A stretch of DNA of 64,000 nt, taken from positions 1-64,000 of the forward strand of contig JAPQLC010000003.1 of NCBI GenBank assembly GCA_030826945.1, in the 5' to 3' direction. Of this stretch, positions 27,196 through 36,495 are shown piece by piece. Source of the DNA: Candidatus Thiobius zoothamnicola (lineage in GTDB: Bacteria; Pseudomonadota; Gammaproteobacteria; Chromatiales; Chromatiaceae). A program made the position numbers and the translations under genes. How positions within the stretch are numbered: position 1 is the stretch's first letter; each line of letters begins with the position of its first letter. The notes under the pieces were generated by a model, which worked only from the letters and a program-made list of their open reading frames with translations, did no database searches and had not been told where the DNA came from.

Positions 27196-27483
27196 ATGCT
27201 TAATTTCATCAAACTTCTGGCGGCATTGATATTTTTATTGTTAGGAGCCGGTTTCGCCGCCACCAACAACAACATGACGGCGTTAGACCTTTATTTCATA
27301 CAACCGACGCTGCCGCTGTCCTTAATCCTGTTATTCACGCTTGGCGTTGGTATTCTGCTTGGCGCAACAGTCAGTTTATTTCTCTTCTTCCGACTGAAGA
27401 AAGAGAACGCAAATCTGAAAAAACAGAAGCAACTCATACAACAGGAAGTCAACAACCTACGCGCCATGCCGCTGAGTGACTGA
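27196..27483 (+). CDS. lapA: Lipopolysaccharide assembly protein A (LapA, DUF1049)
   Basis: Small inner-membrane protein of 95 residues with two transmembrane segments (LAALIFLLLGAGFAATNN and LSLILLFTLGVGILLGATVS) and a C-terminal coiled-coil tail (LKKENANLKKQKQLIQQE). It partners LapB in controlling LpxC degradation and thus lipid A synthesis. The start at 27196 (MLNFIKLL) fits the family. An in-frame ATG at 27157 is possible but adds an unconserved extension. lapB follows 12 bases later. Confidence 0.88.
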   Translation: MLNFIKLLAALIFLLLGAGFAATNNNMTALDLYFIQPTLPLSLILLFTLGVGILLGATVSLFLFFRLKKENANLKKQKQLIQQEVNNLRAMPLSD

Positions 27484-27494
27484 CCCGGTTCACC

Positions 27495-28655
27495 ATGCAA
27501 GAATTACTTTGGTTGCTGTTGCCTGTTGCCGCCGCTTCTGGCTGGTGGGGTGCCATGCGCAGTGTGCGGAAACCATTGCCAGCACCACCCGACAAACAAA
27601 ACCCGGCCTACTTCCATGGACTCAACCACCTGCTGAATGAAGAGCCAGATAAAGCCATTGATATTTTCGTGGAAATGCTGGAAGTTGATAGCGAAACCGT
27701 CGAAACCCATTTGGCGCTGGGCAACCTGTTCCGCCAACGTGGAGAAGTTGAACGCGCCATTCGCATCCACCAGAATCTGATTGCACGGCCAACTCTCAGC
27801 AATGAACAACACGCCCAGGCGCTCCTTGAACTCGGCCAGGACTATCTGCGAGCCGGGTTATATGACCGGGCTGAAAAACTCTTCCAAGAACTTAAGGAAA
27901 AACGTTTACACACCGCTCAGGTGCTGCAACATCTCACCACCATCTACCAGCAGGAAAAAGAATGGCAAGCCTGCCTGCAGACAGCCGAAGCGCTGGAAAA
28001 GCATAGCCAGCAGGATCTGTCGTTAGAGAAATCGCACTATTACTGCGAACTGGCGATGCAGGCGAAAGCGGCTGAACAATACACCAAAGCACGCCATGAC
28101 CTAAAAGCGGCTCTGGCGACCAACCCCGCCTGCGTGCGCGCCAACCATTTAATGGCCCGGTTGGCTTGGGATAAAGGCGACATCCCAACCGCGATGCAAT
28201 TATTGCGCGACATACTGGATCACAACGTCCATTATCTGCCTGAAATCATCCGGGAAATGATAGCCGGGCACCAAAAATTAGGTACCTTGCAAGACTTGCG
28301 CGCCTTATTAGGACAAATCACGGGCCAACACCCCAAAAGCGGGGCTGAGCTGTATGTCGCTGAACTGATTCAGCTTGAGGAAGGCAACCAACCAGCCGCA
28401 CATTATTTAACACGCTATATACGCAACACCCCGTCCCTGCTGGGCCTGAGACAATTGGTTGAATTAGAATGCCTCAATCATGGACAACACCACCTTTTAT
28501 GCGATGTATTGAATCATCTCAATAAAATTTTACAGAAACACAGCAACTACCAGTGTCAAAAATGTGGGTTTCAAGCCTCAACATTGCACTGGCAATGCCC
28601 AAGCTGTCACCGCTGGAGCACAATTCAGCAACAACCGCCACTGGAAAACCTCTGA
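27495..28655 (+). CDS. lapB: Lipopolysaccharide assembly protein B (LapB/YciM)
   Basis: Protein of 386 residues: an N-terminal membrane anchor (LLWLLLPVAAASGWWGA), a long array of TPR helices (for example ALGNLFRQRGEVERAIRIHQNL), and a C-terminal rubredoxin-type metal knuckle CQKCGF...CPSCHRW. LapB bridges LpxC to the FtsH protease and so limits LPS synthesis. The lapA-lapB-pyrF order is the conserved gammaproteobacterial arrangement and is intact here. Confidence 0.95.
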   Translation: MQELLWLLLPVAAASGWWGAMRSVRKPLPAPPDKQNPAYFHGLNHLLNEEPDKAIDIFVEMLEVDSETVETHLALGNLFRQRGEVERAIRIHQNLIARPTLSNEQHAQALLELGQDYLRAGLYDRAEKLFQELKEKRLHTAQVLQHLTTIYQQEKEWQACLQTAEALEKHSQQDLSLEKSHYYCELAMQAKAAEQYTKARHDLKAALATNPACVRANHLMARLAWDKGDIPTAMQLLRDILDHNVHYLPEIIREMIAGHQKLGTLQDLRALLGQITGQHPKSGAELYVAELIQLEEGNQPAAHYLTRYIRNTPSLLGLRQLVELECLNHGQHHLLCDVLNHLNKILQKHSNYQCQKCGFQASTLHWQCPSCHRWSTIQQQPPLENL

Positions 28656-28657
28656 TC

Positions 28658-29377
28658 ATGAACGCTGGAACCCCCCGCCTTATCATCGCCCTTGACTATG
28701 CCGAACAAACACCCGCCTGGCGCTTAATTGAACAACTGGATCCCAGTCTGTGCCGTTTAAAAATCGGTAAGGAAATGTTCACCCGCTTTGGCCCGGATTT
28801 TGTCCGACAGGCCATCCAACAGGGTTTCGACATCTTTCTGGATTTGAAATATCACGATATTCCCAACACCGTTGCCGCCGCCTGTGACGCCGCCGCCGAC
28901 CTCGGGGTATGGATGTTAAACCTGCATGCTTCGGGCGGACGGAAAATGATGGAGGCCGCAATGAATCGCTTAGCCCAGCACCAGCAAGCACCTTTGGTGA
29001 TCGGGGTGACAATTCTCACGGCGCTTGATGATTCAGACCTCGTCGAAATTGGCTATCAGGGTACTGCACAAGCCAACGTCAACCGACTCGCCACTTTGGC
29101 CGCTGACAGCGGGTTGAACGGTGTCGTCTGCTCACCGTTGGAAGCCAACGCATTACGTCAACAACACCCTGAAAGCTTTCTGCTCGTCACGCCCGGCATA
29201 CGTGCTGCCAACGACCCAAAAGACGACCAGATCCGCAAAGCCACACCAGCCGACGCCATCAAAAATGGTGCCAGCCACCTGGTGATAGGCAGACCCGTCA
29301 CGCAAGCGGCCAATCCCCAGCAAGCTTTGATGACTATTCATCAGGCAGTCACCCAGGCACTTCCCGATCAACCGTAA
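28658..29377 (+). CDS. pyrF: Orotidine 5'-phosphate decarboxylase PyrF
   Basis: TIM-barrel enzyme of 239 residues that makes UMP from OMP. The catalytic Asp-Lys pair is in FLDLKYHDIPNT. The substrate region LKIGKEMF is near the start, and LVIGRPVTQAANP closes the phosphate site. Its ATG at 28658 lies two bases after the lapB stop. The longer frame starting within lapB is not conserved. Confidence 0.96.
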   Translation: MNAGTPRLIIALDYAEQTPAWRLIEQLDPSLCRLKIGKEMFTRFGPDFVRQAIQQGFDIFLDLKYHDIPNTVAAACDAAADLGVWMLNLHASGGRKMMEAAMNRLAQHQQAPLVIGVTILTALDDSDLVEIGYQGTAQANVNRLATLAADSGLNGVVCSPLEANALRQQHPESFLLVTPGIRAANDPKDDQIRKATPADAIKNGASHLVIGRPVTQAANPQQALMTIHQAVTQALPDQP

Positions 29378-29431
29378 AACAAACGACCAAAGCAACGGTT
29401 CACCACTTAACCCATTTTTAATGGAAGCGAT

Positions 29432-30025
29432 ATGGATGCCAACTACCTGACAAACCCACTGATTTTTCTGATTGAAGTGATTTTGGGCCTTTATGCCTTA
29501 CTCGTCATGCTACGTTTTTTGCTGCAAAAACTGCGCGCTGATTTTTACAATCCGCTATCCCAGTTCATCGTTAAACTGACTACGCCGGCATTAAACCCGC
29601 TCAGACGCATCATTCCCGGTTTCGCCGGCATGGACATCTCATCCCTGATGCTTGCCTGGTTGGTCACAGCGCTGCAACTCTGGCTTGTCCTGATTTTAGG
29701 TGACCCGGGTTCGGTGTCTTCCACCTCACTGCTGCTGCCCTTACTCCTGGCGATCCCCGAATTAATTCAACTGACCATCAATATCTTCCTGTTCGCCGTC
29801 ATCATTCAGGCAGTGCTAAGCTGGTTTGGCAATGCCCATTACAATCCGGCTTACAGTTTCTTGAACCACTTGACGGAACCACTGCTCAGACCAGCCAGAC
29901 GGATGATTCCCGCAATCAGCGGGATTGATTTATCCCCGATGGCGGTCATGCTTGGCCTGATCTTACTCAAAATGTTGTTGATTCCACCGATACGGGGTTT
30001 GGCGTTGGTATTGGGTAATCCATAA
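29432..30025 (+). CDS. yggT: YggT family membrane protein
   Basis: Integral membrane protein of 197 residues containing two YGGT repeats: the first around NPLRRIIPGFAGMDISSL, the second around LLRPARRMIPAISGIDLSPM. Each has a pair of hydrophobic helices. Family members are linked to membrane organisation and potassium or osmotic tolerance, but the biochemical role is unresolved. It is usually next to proC and yggS, which are not here. Confidence 0.9.
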   Translation: MDANYLTNPLIFLIEVILGLYALLVMLRFLLQKLRADFYNPLSQFIVKLTTPALNPLRRIIPGFAGMDISSLMLAWLVTALQLWLVLILGDPGSVSSTSLLLPLLLAIPELIQLTINIFLFAVIIQAVLSWFGNAHYNPAYSFLNHLTEPLLRPARRMIPAISGIDLSPMAVMLGLILLKMLLIPPIRGLALVLGNP

Positions 30026-30045
30026 GAACCGGTTTCGGCCTCACC

Positions 30046-30603
30046 TTATTGAAGAAAGAAAGTCACCGGAAAAATCTCCGTGATTAACATGATTAACCGT
30101 CCGCCAGAATAAACCGCGTAAGTTCTGGCGACCACTTCAACCTCAGGAGAAACCTTAAAGTGATCCGCCAAATCGCCGGCGCGGAAACGTGAAAAACAAA
30201 GAATCTCCTTGAAAGTTTCAACCCGGTGTCTTTCCCATAAACGGCCAATCGGTTCCTGCAAGCCCAGCAAATCCGCATAAAAAGGCGCGGGCAAATGCGC
30301 CAATAAAATCACCGACTCCGCATATACCCAATTGACCTGGGTACGTTGGCCTTGCAGCAGCACTTTGCGCTCCAGCACGCTAGTGCCAATGTAATCATCC
30401 AGGCATTGGGATGGATGGTAAGTCAAACTCACTTGCCGGGTGGCCGCCTCATGTAATTTGAGCACCTGAATATCTTCCTGCAAATATTGCTCTAACATAT
30501 CAGTGACTGTGCCGTCAGTGATCAACAATAAACGCTGAAAGCAGCTCAACCCAGCCAACAATCGCCGGTCAACTTCACCACACACCAACGGCTTCACACC
30601 CAT
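30046..30603 (-). CDS. Chorismate lyase-like protein (DUF98/Rv2949c type)
   Basis: Protein of 185 residues. The pattern VLERKVLLQG, WVYAES, LPAPFYADLL, PIGRLW, ARTYAVYSGGRLIMLITEIFP is typical of the DUF98 family, whose studied member Rv2949c splits chorismate into 4-hydroxybenzoate and pyruvate. Here it could supply 4-hydroxybenzoate for ubiquinone, consistent with the ubiH/ubiI genes 4-6 kb away, or an aryl starter for a secondary metabolite. The canonical UbiC fold is related but distinct, so I leave the symbol blank. Confidence 0.75.
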   Translation of the reverse strand: MGVKPLVCGEVDRRLLAGLSCFQRLLLITDGTVTDMLEQYLQEDIQVLKLHEAATRQVSLTYHPSQCLDDYIGTSVLERKVLLQGQRTQVNWVYAESVILLAHLPAPFYADLLGLQEPIGRLWERHRVETFKEILCFSRFRAGDLADHFKVSPEVEVVARTYAVYSGGRLIMLITEIFPVTFFLQ

Positions 30604-30639
30604 ACGCCCATCACTGTTTTCGTCAACACCATGAGAACC

Positions 30640-31800
30640 CTACCTCCTACAAGCCAACCACCCGGCGATTAACGCGCCCAGCAAAGCGCACAAAGCCGCC
30701 AATGCAAAAGTCAAACCAGCGCCGACGCCCTCCCATAAATAACCGCTGCACAAACTGCCAACCGCGCCGCCTGCCCCATAACTGATACTGGAATATAACG
30801 CCTGCCCCCTACCCTGCAACCGACCACGAAAATGATGCTGCACCAGATGCATTGAGGCGACATGCGACAACCCAAAAGTCCCCGCATGCAATAATTGGGC
30901 GAATAACAACGCTGACAGACTGTCTGGCCAATAACCAATCAATGACCAGCGTAAGGCAGCCAGCAGTAAACTGGCCAACAATAACCATTCCGCACGCCAA
31001 TACGCCAAGGCTTGATGTATCACCATAAACAACAAGACTTCGGCGACCACGGCTGACGCCCAAAGTTGTCCGATCAGGGTTTTACTATACCCATATTCCG
31101 ACATATGGATGGAATAAAACGTATAGTAAGGCCCGTGACTGACCTGCATTAAAAAGATAACGGCAAAAAACCCAAGCACAGTAGGTTGAACCAGCAACTT
31201 GCGCAACGGCTCTTGCTGCGACGGATGCGGTTCCGGATCAGGGTCGCTGACCAGCAAAGCACTTAACCAAATGCCAGCGAACAGCGCCAGTACGACGGGC
31301 ATAATCACTTCGGCCCCATATTGATCCACCAGCATGCCCAGCAACGCAACGACCACGACAAAACCGATTGATCCCCAGATACGAATCAGCGCATAACGTG
31401 ATACTTTGCCATCACGCCGCAAATAGGTGAATGTAACAACCTCAAACTGAGGCAGCGACGCATTCCAGAAGAAACTGAACAACACCATCACCAAAGCAAT
31501 CAATCCATAGCCCTCTGCCCCATAAATCCCGATGAAACTCACCATGGAGAGTAAAGCAGCAAGCCGGACAATCGACATCCGGTGGCCAAGATGATCGCCC
31601 AACCAACCCCAAATATTAGGAGCGATGATCTTAGTGACCATTAGAATCGCCATCAACTCGCCTATCGCCACCGCGTTAAAACCGCGATGCTGCAACCAAA
31701 GTCCCCAATAAGGGACCAAAGCGCCCAATACCGCAAAATAAAAAAAATAGAAGTTGGACAAACGCCAGTACAAAGGATATTTCGGGGGAATTATTCGCAT
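30640..31800 (-). CDS. MFS transporter, HcaT/MFS_1-like type
   Basis: Major facilitator of 386 residues with about twelve hydrophobic helices. It starts with YWRLSNFYFFYFAVLGALVPYWGLWLQHRGF, a layout typical of MFS_1-like/HcaT carriers (PF12832), and a GDHLGHRMSIVRLAALL loop stands in for the MFS loop 2-3 signature. Substrates of this group include phenylpropionate and nucleosides. None can be assigned here. The upstream gap to the radical SAM gene is divergent. Confidence 0.85.
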   Translation of the reverse strand: MRIIPPKYPLYWRLSNFYFFYFAVLGALVPYWGLWLQHRGFNAVAIGELMAILMVTKIIAPNIWGWLGDHLGHRMSIVRLAALLSMVSFIGIYGAEGYGLIALVMVLFSFFWNASLPQFEVVTFTYLRRDGKVSRYALIRIWGSIGFVVVVALLGMLVDQYGAEVIMPVVLALFAGIWLSALLVSDPDPEPHPSQQEPLRKLLVQPTVLGFFAVIFLMQVSHGPYYTFYSIHMSEYGYSKTLIGQLWASAVVAEVLLFMVIHQALAYWRAEWLLLASLLLAALRWSLIGYWPDSLSALLFAQLLHAGTFGLSHVASMHLVQHHFRGRLQGRGQALYSSISYGAGGAVGSLCSGYLWEGVGAGLTFALAALCALLGALIAGWLACRR

Positions 31801-32042
31801 TTCGACGCAAGCAGATTGATAACAGCAGAGACAAAGCGACAGTGCGATGTTTTGAAGTCAATCGCATATTTTGTTAGTTTACGCCGGATGTCACGCTGAA
31901 ATTCAAATATCGCCGTTTCACATTAGAAATTTCCGCAAACAAACGCTCAGCGCAGAGGAAGCCGCCGACCTAGTAAGCCAGGGATAGCCCGCTATCAAAA
32001 CTCAATCCAGAGTTTCCCAACTGACTTAACAGGAGAGTAGCC
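31801..32042. other. Divergent intergenic region, no confident feature
   Basis: Gap of 242 bases between the MFS gene (minus) and the radical SAM gene (plus). It ends with AGGAGAG before the ATG at 32043, a good ribosome site. A short coding-like stretch around 31927-31986 (KQTLSAEEAADLVSQG) stops quickly and I do not treat it as a gene. Confidence 0.4.
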
Positions 32043-33440
32043 ATGGCCAGAACAGCCGTCGTGCGCAAAATCAACCCTCAGCAGCATATGGCTCAACCAG
32101 CTGGATCGGGACGCGCCTCAACACAATTTAATGTCTTCACCCAACGCGACCTTGGCAAAATCCAGCAACTGAACAAGTTACCAGAGGAAATACGCTTTGA
32201 AATGCAAGTGGTTTCATCCGTATTACCCTTCCGCGTCAACGAATATGTCATCAATGAACTGATTGACTGGAACAACACGCCGGATGACCCAATCTATCAA
32301 CTGACCTTTCCTCAACGCAACATGCTGGCACCAGAGATTTATGACCGCATGGCGCAAGCGCATCGCAATAAACTGGACGCCGAGTCCATCAAAACATTAG
32401 CGAAAACACTGCGTAACGAACTCAACCCCCATCCCGCCGGCCAAATGCAGATGAATATTCCGCAATTGGGAAATGGCGAAATCTTGAACGGCCTGCAACA
32501 TAAATACCGGGAAACCGTCCTGTTTTTCCCCGGCAAAGGACAAACCTGCCATAGCTACTGCACCTTCTGCTTCCGCTGGGCGCAATTCGTCGGCGATAAG
32601 AATTTGCGCATGTCCACCACCGAAGCAGCGAAACTGCACACCTATCTTGCCAAACATACCGAAGTCTCTGACCTGCTGGTGACTGGCGGCGATCCCATGG
32701 TGATGAAAACCAAATTCCTGGTTGAATACCTGGAACCTTTACTACGCCCAGAATTCAACCATATACAAACCATTCGCATTGGCACCAAGGCGCTGACCTT
32801 CTGGCCGCAACGCTTTGTGACGGACGAGGACGCCGACGCACTGATCACCCTTTTGGAGCGCCTGGTCAACGCGGGCAAACATGTCGCCATCATGGCGCAT
32901 TACAACCACTGGCGTGAATTAAGTACCCCAATATCCCATCAAGCAATAGCCCGGTTACGCAACACAGGTGCTGAAATCCGCTGCCAAGGCCCGCTGCTGG
33001 CGCATATCAATGACGATGCCAACGTTTGGGCCAAAATGTGGAAGATGCAAGTCAAGCTGGGCATGATCCCATACTACATGTTCGTCGAACGCGACACTGG
33101 CGCTCGCCATTACTTTGAAGTACCGCTCGCCCAGGCATGGCATATTTACCGTGACGCCATGCAACAAGTCTCCGGATTAGGCCGTACGGCGCGCGGCCCC
33201 AGCATGAGCGCCAGCCCCGGCAAAGTGGAGATTCAAGGCATCACGGAAATCAAAGGCGAAAAAGTTTTCGTGCTCCGTTTCGTCCAGGGCCGTAATCCTG
33301 ACTGGGTGCAACACCCATTTTTTGCGCAATACGATCCCCAGGCCACCTGGCTGGACCAACTCAAACCGGCTTTTGGCGAAAAAGAATTTTTCTTCAGCGC
33401 TGACTACCGGGAAATCCAGCAAGCGCGCAAGGTTGCCTAA
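32043..33440 (+). CDS. KamA-family radical SAM protein (lysine 2,3-aminomutase-like)
   Basis: Protein of 465 residues. The radical SAM cluster motif is CHSYCTFC (C-x3-C-x2-C) near residue 170, followed by FRWAQFVG and TGGDPMVMKT, as in lysine 2,3-aminomutases. The candidate PLP lysine is in SASPGKVEI near residue 395, where classical enzymes have a PGGGGK motif, so it is a divergent subgroup. Classical members shift the amino group of lysine to make beta-lysine, used in antibiotics and as an osmolyte. The substrate here is uncertain. It is monocistronic and 5 kb from an NRPS cluster. Confidence 0.8.
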   Translation: MARTAVVRKINPQQHMAQPAGSGRASTQFNVFTQRDLGKIQQLNKLPEEIRFEMQVVSSVLPFRVNEYVINELIDWNNTPDDPIYQLTFPQRNMLAPEIYDRMAQAHRNKLDAESIKTLAKTLRNELNPHPAGQMQMNIPQLGNGEILNGLQHKYRETVLFFPGKGQTCHSYCTFCFRWAQFVGDKNLRMSTTEAAKLHTYLAKHTEVSDLLVTGGDPMVMKTKFLVEYLEPLLRPEFNHIQTIRIGTKALTFWPQRFVTDEDADALITLLERLVNAGKHVAIMAHYNHWRELSTPISHQAIARLRNTGAEIRCQGPLLAHINDDANVWAKMWKMQVKLGMIPYYMFVERDTGARHYFEVPLAQAWHIYRDAMQQVSGLGRTARGPSMSASPGKVEIQGITEIKGEKVFVLRFVQGRNPDWVQHPFFAQYDPQATWLDQLKPAFGEKEFFFSADYREIQQARKVA

Positions 33441-33444
33441 CCGT

Positions 33445-33559
33445 CCATTGAAATTCACTCAGGCGAATCAAGACAAGGCAGAAATGACCCGAATCAATGC
33501 CTTCGAGGCTGCTTTTAACGCTATATCGTGCCGCATGAGTAGCATTTCAACAACCTGTT
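33445..33559. repeat. MITE-like inverted repeat, second copy
   Basis: The ends CCATTGAAATTCACTCAGGC and, inverted, AACAGGTTGTTGAAATGCTACTCATGCGGC form an imperfect terminal repeat of about 115 bases just after the radical SAM gene. The left end aligns by eye with 24263-24305 (TGAAA.TC..TCAGG and ACAAG.C..AAAT.ACCC), so it belongs to the same family as the element between ptsN and hpf. Confidence 0.5.
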
Positions 33560-33642
33560 AAACGCAGGATTCTGGGCGTAAACCTGAGTGATAAACAACG
33601 ACAATTTTGGAATGCGATAGATAGAGGCTGCGGTGGTATTGA

Positions 33643-34077
33643 ATGATGAGATTTCTGCTTGCATCGATATTAATAGCAATCAAGGTGCTCGCCTTTTCTG
33701 CGGATTATCGGAAATTTCAACGAATTTATCATTCAACGCCAGAAAAAATGAGGCAAGATTTAGAAAGCCTGAACGATTTCTCCCGCCCTTTTGATGACAA
33801 GTTATTGCTTGATCTCATCTATTGATTTCACCACAAACCCCTCTATGAACCGCCAAACATAACGTTTGGCAGTTTCGCCAAGACCCGTAACTTTATCATC
33901 GACAATCCCGACGCCTGGATGAAATTGAGCCGGAAAGTTGACGAAAAGGGCATCAAGCTCTCCAAGAAAACCATGCGGAAGATGGAAACCAAGCTTGAGC
34001 GAAATCCAGATTCACTGAAGTAGGGTATTCCGATTCAGCCTGATCATTTGGTAAAAGCGTATTCAGAAATCGCCTAG
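33643..34077 (+). pseudogene. Disrupted reading frame, hypothetical secreted protein
   Basis: From ATG 33643 one frame stays coding-like for 145 codons to a TAG at 34075, but it is broken by TGA at 33823 and TAG at 34021. It opens with a probable signal peptide (MMRFLLASILIAIKVLAFSA) and later reads SFAKTRNFIIDNPDAWMKLS and KKTMRKMETKLERN. I do not recognise the family. The first 60 codons could still be a small exported protein. The end overlaps the ubiI-like gene stop on the other strand by a few bases. Confidence 0.5.
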
Positions 34078-35285
34078 CGTTTCACAAAATCCGGCAACTC
34101 CACACCCTGTCCTAATGCCATCCGCTCAAACTGTTGACGCAGCACAGGTATTCTGCCGGTCAACCCCAGTCCCAGATTGCGCAACGCATACAATGCCGGA
34201 TTAGTGTTGCCAAACAATTGCTTAAAACCATCCATGGCCATTTGCACGGTTTGATTGTATCCCTTGCGTGCACGCTCATAGCGCCTCAATACGCCCAGTC
34301 TGCCCAAAGGTTCATGGTGCATTCGGGCATGATGCAACACGTCAATCAATGCGCCAACATCCAAAAAACCCAAATTCACGCCCTGCCCTGCCAAAGGATG
34401 AATCACATGCGCCGCATCACCCAGTAAGGCCACGCCCGGCTTGATATAAGCGGCGGCAGTCTGTTTGCGTAATGGAAAAGCGACACGCTTGCCACGCAAC
34501 GTCAAATCACCACAACGCTTCTGACTCGCTTCGGTGAGTGCTTGATTAAAATCTTCTGCGGACATTTGCAACAAAGTTTCCGCCTGTGTTGGCGTGGTGG
34601 ACCACACAATCGAAAAAAAATGCTGCGTCACTGGCAACAGCGCCAATGGCCCCGTCGGCATAAAACGCTGCCAAGCGGTGCCAACATTGCCTTGTTGCGT
34701 CTCCACCGTAGCGACCACCGCCCGTTGCTGATAATCCTGCATATGACAAGGAATACCCGCCAGTTCACGCACCTGGGATTTAGCGCCATCCGCCCCGACA
34801 ATCACGCTGGCCTGAATGTGTTGACCATCCGTAAACGCCAAAGTGCTGGCTTGATCACTATGTTCTAACCCAACAATCTCTTTACCCAGGCAAACATCAA
34901 TGTGCGCTGCTTGTTCAATCAGTCGCCACAACGCATGCGTGATCACCCGGTTTTCCACGATATGCCCTAAGTCCGGCTCACCCAGATCCGCTGCATGGAA
35001 AGTCACCTCGCCCAGCACCTCGCGCTCCCAGACGCACATATCCCGATAGGGCGTAATGCGCTGCCCGGCCATCAGCGGCCAGGCACCAAGCTGATCAAGC
35101 AATTGTTGCGAAGTACGGGTCAACGCGGAAACCCGCAAATCAAAACTCTCCGCCGACCATTCAGCAAGTGGGCGCTCGCGCTCCACTAAAAGCACCTGCA
35201 ACCCTTGCTGGGCCGCTGCCAATGCGCAACTCGCGCCCACCATACCGCCGCCCACGACAGCGATATCATAGCGTGATTTAACCAA
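34074..35285 (-). CDS. FAD-dependent ubiquinone-biosynthesis hydroxylase, UbiI/VisC type
   Basis: Flavoprotein monooxygenase of about 403 residues in the UbiH/UbiF/UbiI family. The Rossmann motif is GGGMVG at the N-terminus, the conserved central region reads VGADGAKSQVRELA, and the FAD ribityl motif is GDAAHVIHPLAGQGVNLG. I chose a TTG start at 35285 because it gives the usual MVKSRYDIAVVGGG beginning and follows GGGGGA at proper spacing. An ATG at 35321 is the alternative. It probably hydroxylates the ring at C5 or C6, but which position cannot be read from sequence. It overlaps the ubiH end. Confidence 0.88.
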   Translation of the reverse strand: MVKSRYDIAVVGGGMVGASCALAAAQQGLQVLLVERERPLAEWSAESFDLRVSALTRTSQQLLDQLGAWPLMAGQRITPYRDMCVWEREVLGEVTFHAADLGEPDLGHIVENRVITHALWRLIEQAAHIDVCLGKEIVGLEHSDQASTLAFTDGQHIQASVIVGADGAKSQVRELAGIPCHMQDYQQRAVVATVETQQGNVGTAWQRFMPTGPLALLPVTQHFFSIVWSTTPTQAETLLQMSAEDFNQALTEASQKRCGDLTLRGKRVAFPLRKQTAAAYIKPGVALLGDAAHVIHPLAGQGVNLGFLDVGALIDVLHHARMHHEPLGRLGVLRRYERARKGYNQTVQMAMDGFKQLFGNTNPALYALRNLGLGLTGRIPVLRQQFERMALGQGVELPDFVKR

Positions 35286-36495
35286 GTGGAATCCCCCGGG
35301 CCAAAGACGGCAAACGACCATTCAGCCCCATAGCAGCGCGGGATAAACGATGTTTAGCGAATGGCATGGCGTCCAAAGCGAGCAAGCCCAGGTTTCGTCC
35401 TAACCGCAAACTCCAAAGCGGATTTGTAAACAACCGCGCCAAGCCATCGGTCGCCCGCGCCATCACACGCTGCTCACTCTCCCGCCATGCCTGATATTGC
35501 TGCAAAGCCTTGGCTGCACCGATATCGTTCCGGTTTTCCCGTATCACATCGACCAACGCAGCGACATCCCGGATGCCGAGATTGAAACCTTGCCCCGCAA
35601 TCGGATGCAACGTGTGCGCGGCATTGCCAATCACCACAACACGGGCGCGCACGGATTGACGCGCGCGAAGCAAACCCAATGGATAGCTTTGCCGTTCGCC
35701 AACCCGCTGAAAATAGCCCAGCCGATAACCAAAACGTTGTTGAAAAGCCTGCATGAACGCCTGACCATCCAACGCCATCACCGCCTCAGCTTGATCATCT
35801 AACACCGTCCAGACCAGTTTGCAGCGACCTTCGCTCATCGGTAACAAAGCGACAGGCCCGGTATCTGTAAAACGTTCATAAGCGCAGTTCGCATGCGGCT
35901 GCTCAGGGGTGATATTGGCGACCAAAGCGGTCTGGCCATACGCCAGACGGACGGTCGGCATTTGTAATTGTTCACGAACAAAAGAGTGGGTGCCATCGGC
36001 GGCGACCAATAATTTCGCGCTGAGGCGGCACTGATGATCGGCCTGAGCCACCTCAACGGTGACCTGCTCAGGTTGGTTATCAATCGCCGTCACCTTGGCA
36101 GGCGCAATAATATCCAGCCCGGTGTTTTTCGCCAAATGCGCCAATAAAGTTTGCCCCAGACGACGGGCCGTCAACACATAGCCGAGTGCAGGCACATTTT
36201 CCTCTTCCGCGCGAAGATGCGTAAAGCCAAAATGCCCCCGATCAGAAATATGAATGGCTTTGATCGATTCAGCGTCCGGTTCCAAATCGCGCCAAACATG
36301 CATGGCCTCAAAGATACGTCGCGTGCCATACGCCAGTGCAATACCGCGATCATCGTAACTGGGCCTGCCAGCCGGATTATGCGGTGGATTCGCATCAATC
36401 AAAGCGATTTTCAGACCTTGGTCCGCCAAAGTGATCGCCAGACTCGCGCCAACCAGACCGCTGCCGACAATCATCAAATCATAATCGGTATTCAT
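35278..36495 (-). CDS. ubiH: 2-octaprenyl-6-methoxyphenol hydroxylase UbiH
   Basis: FAD monooxygenase of 405 residues. GSGLVGASLA starts the Rossmann fold, VAADGTHSFVRE is the central motif, and GNAAHTLHPIAGQGFNLGIRDVA binds the ribityl chain. The order ygfB-pepP-ubiH-ubiI-like is conserved in gammaproteobacteria and supports the UbiH call. Its start overlaps the pepP stop by four bases, so the aminopeptidase and hydroxylases are cotranscribed. It acts at the inner face of the cytoplasmic membrane within the Ubi complex. Confidence 0.92.
   Translation of the reverse strand: MNTDYDLMIVGSGLVGASLAITLADQGLKIALIDANPPHNPAGRPSYDDRGIALAYGTRRIFEAMHVWRDLEPDAESIKAIHISDRGHFGFTHLRAEEENVPALGYVLTARRLGQTLLAHLAKNTGLDIIAPAKVTAIDNQPEQVTVEVAQADHQCRLSAKLLVAADGTHSFVREQLQMPTVRLAYGQTALVANITPEQPHANCAYERFTDTGPVALLPMSEGRCKLVWTVLDDQAEAVMALDGQAFMQAFQQRFGYRLGYFQRVGERQSYPLGLLRARQSVRARVVVIGNAAHTLHPIAGQGFNLGIRDVAALVDVIRENRNDIGAAKALQQYQAWRESEQRVMARATDGLARLFTNPLWSLRLGRNLGLLALDAMPFAKHRLSRAAMGLNGRLPSLARGIPLG

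Noticed and set aside
31900..31990. Coding-like stretch (KQTLSAEEAADLVSQG) that recalls CoA-transferase N-termini
   Set aside because: Too short, stops at once, and has no further homology downstream.
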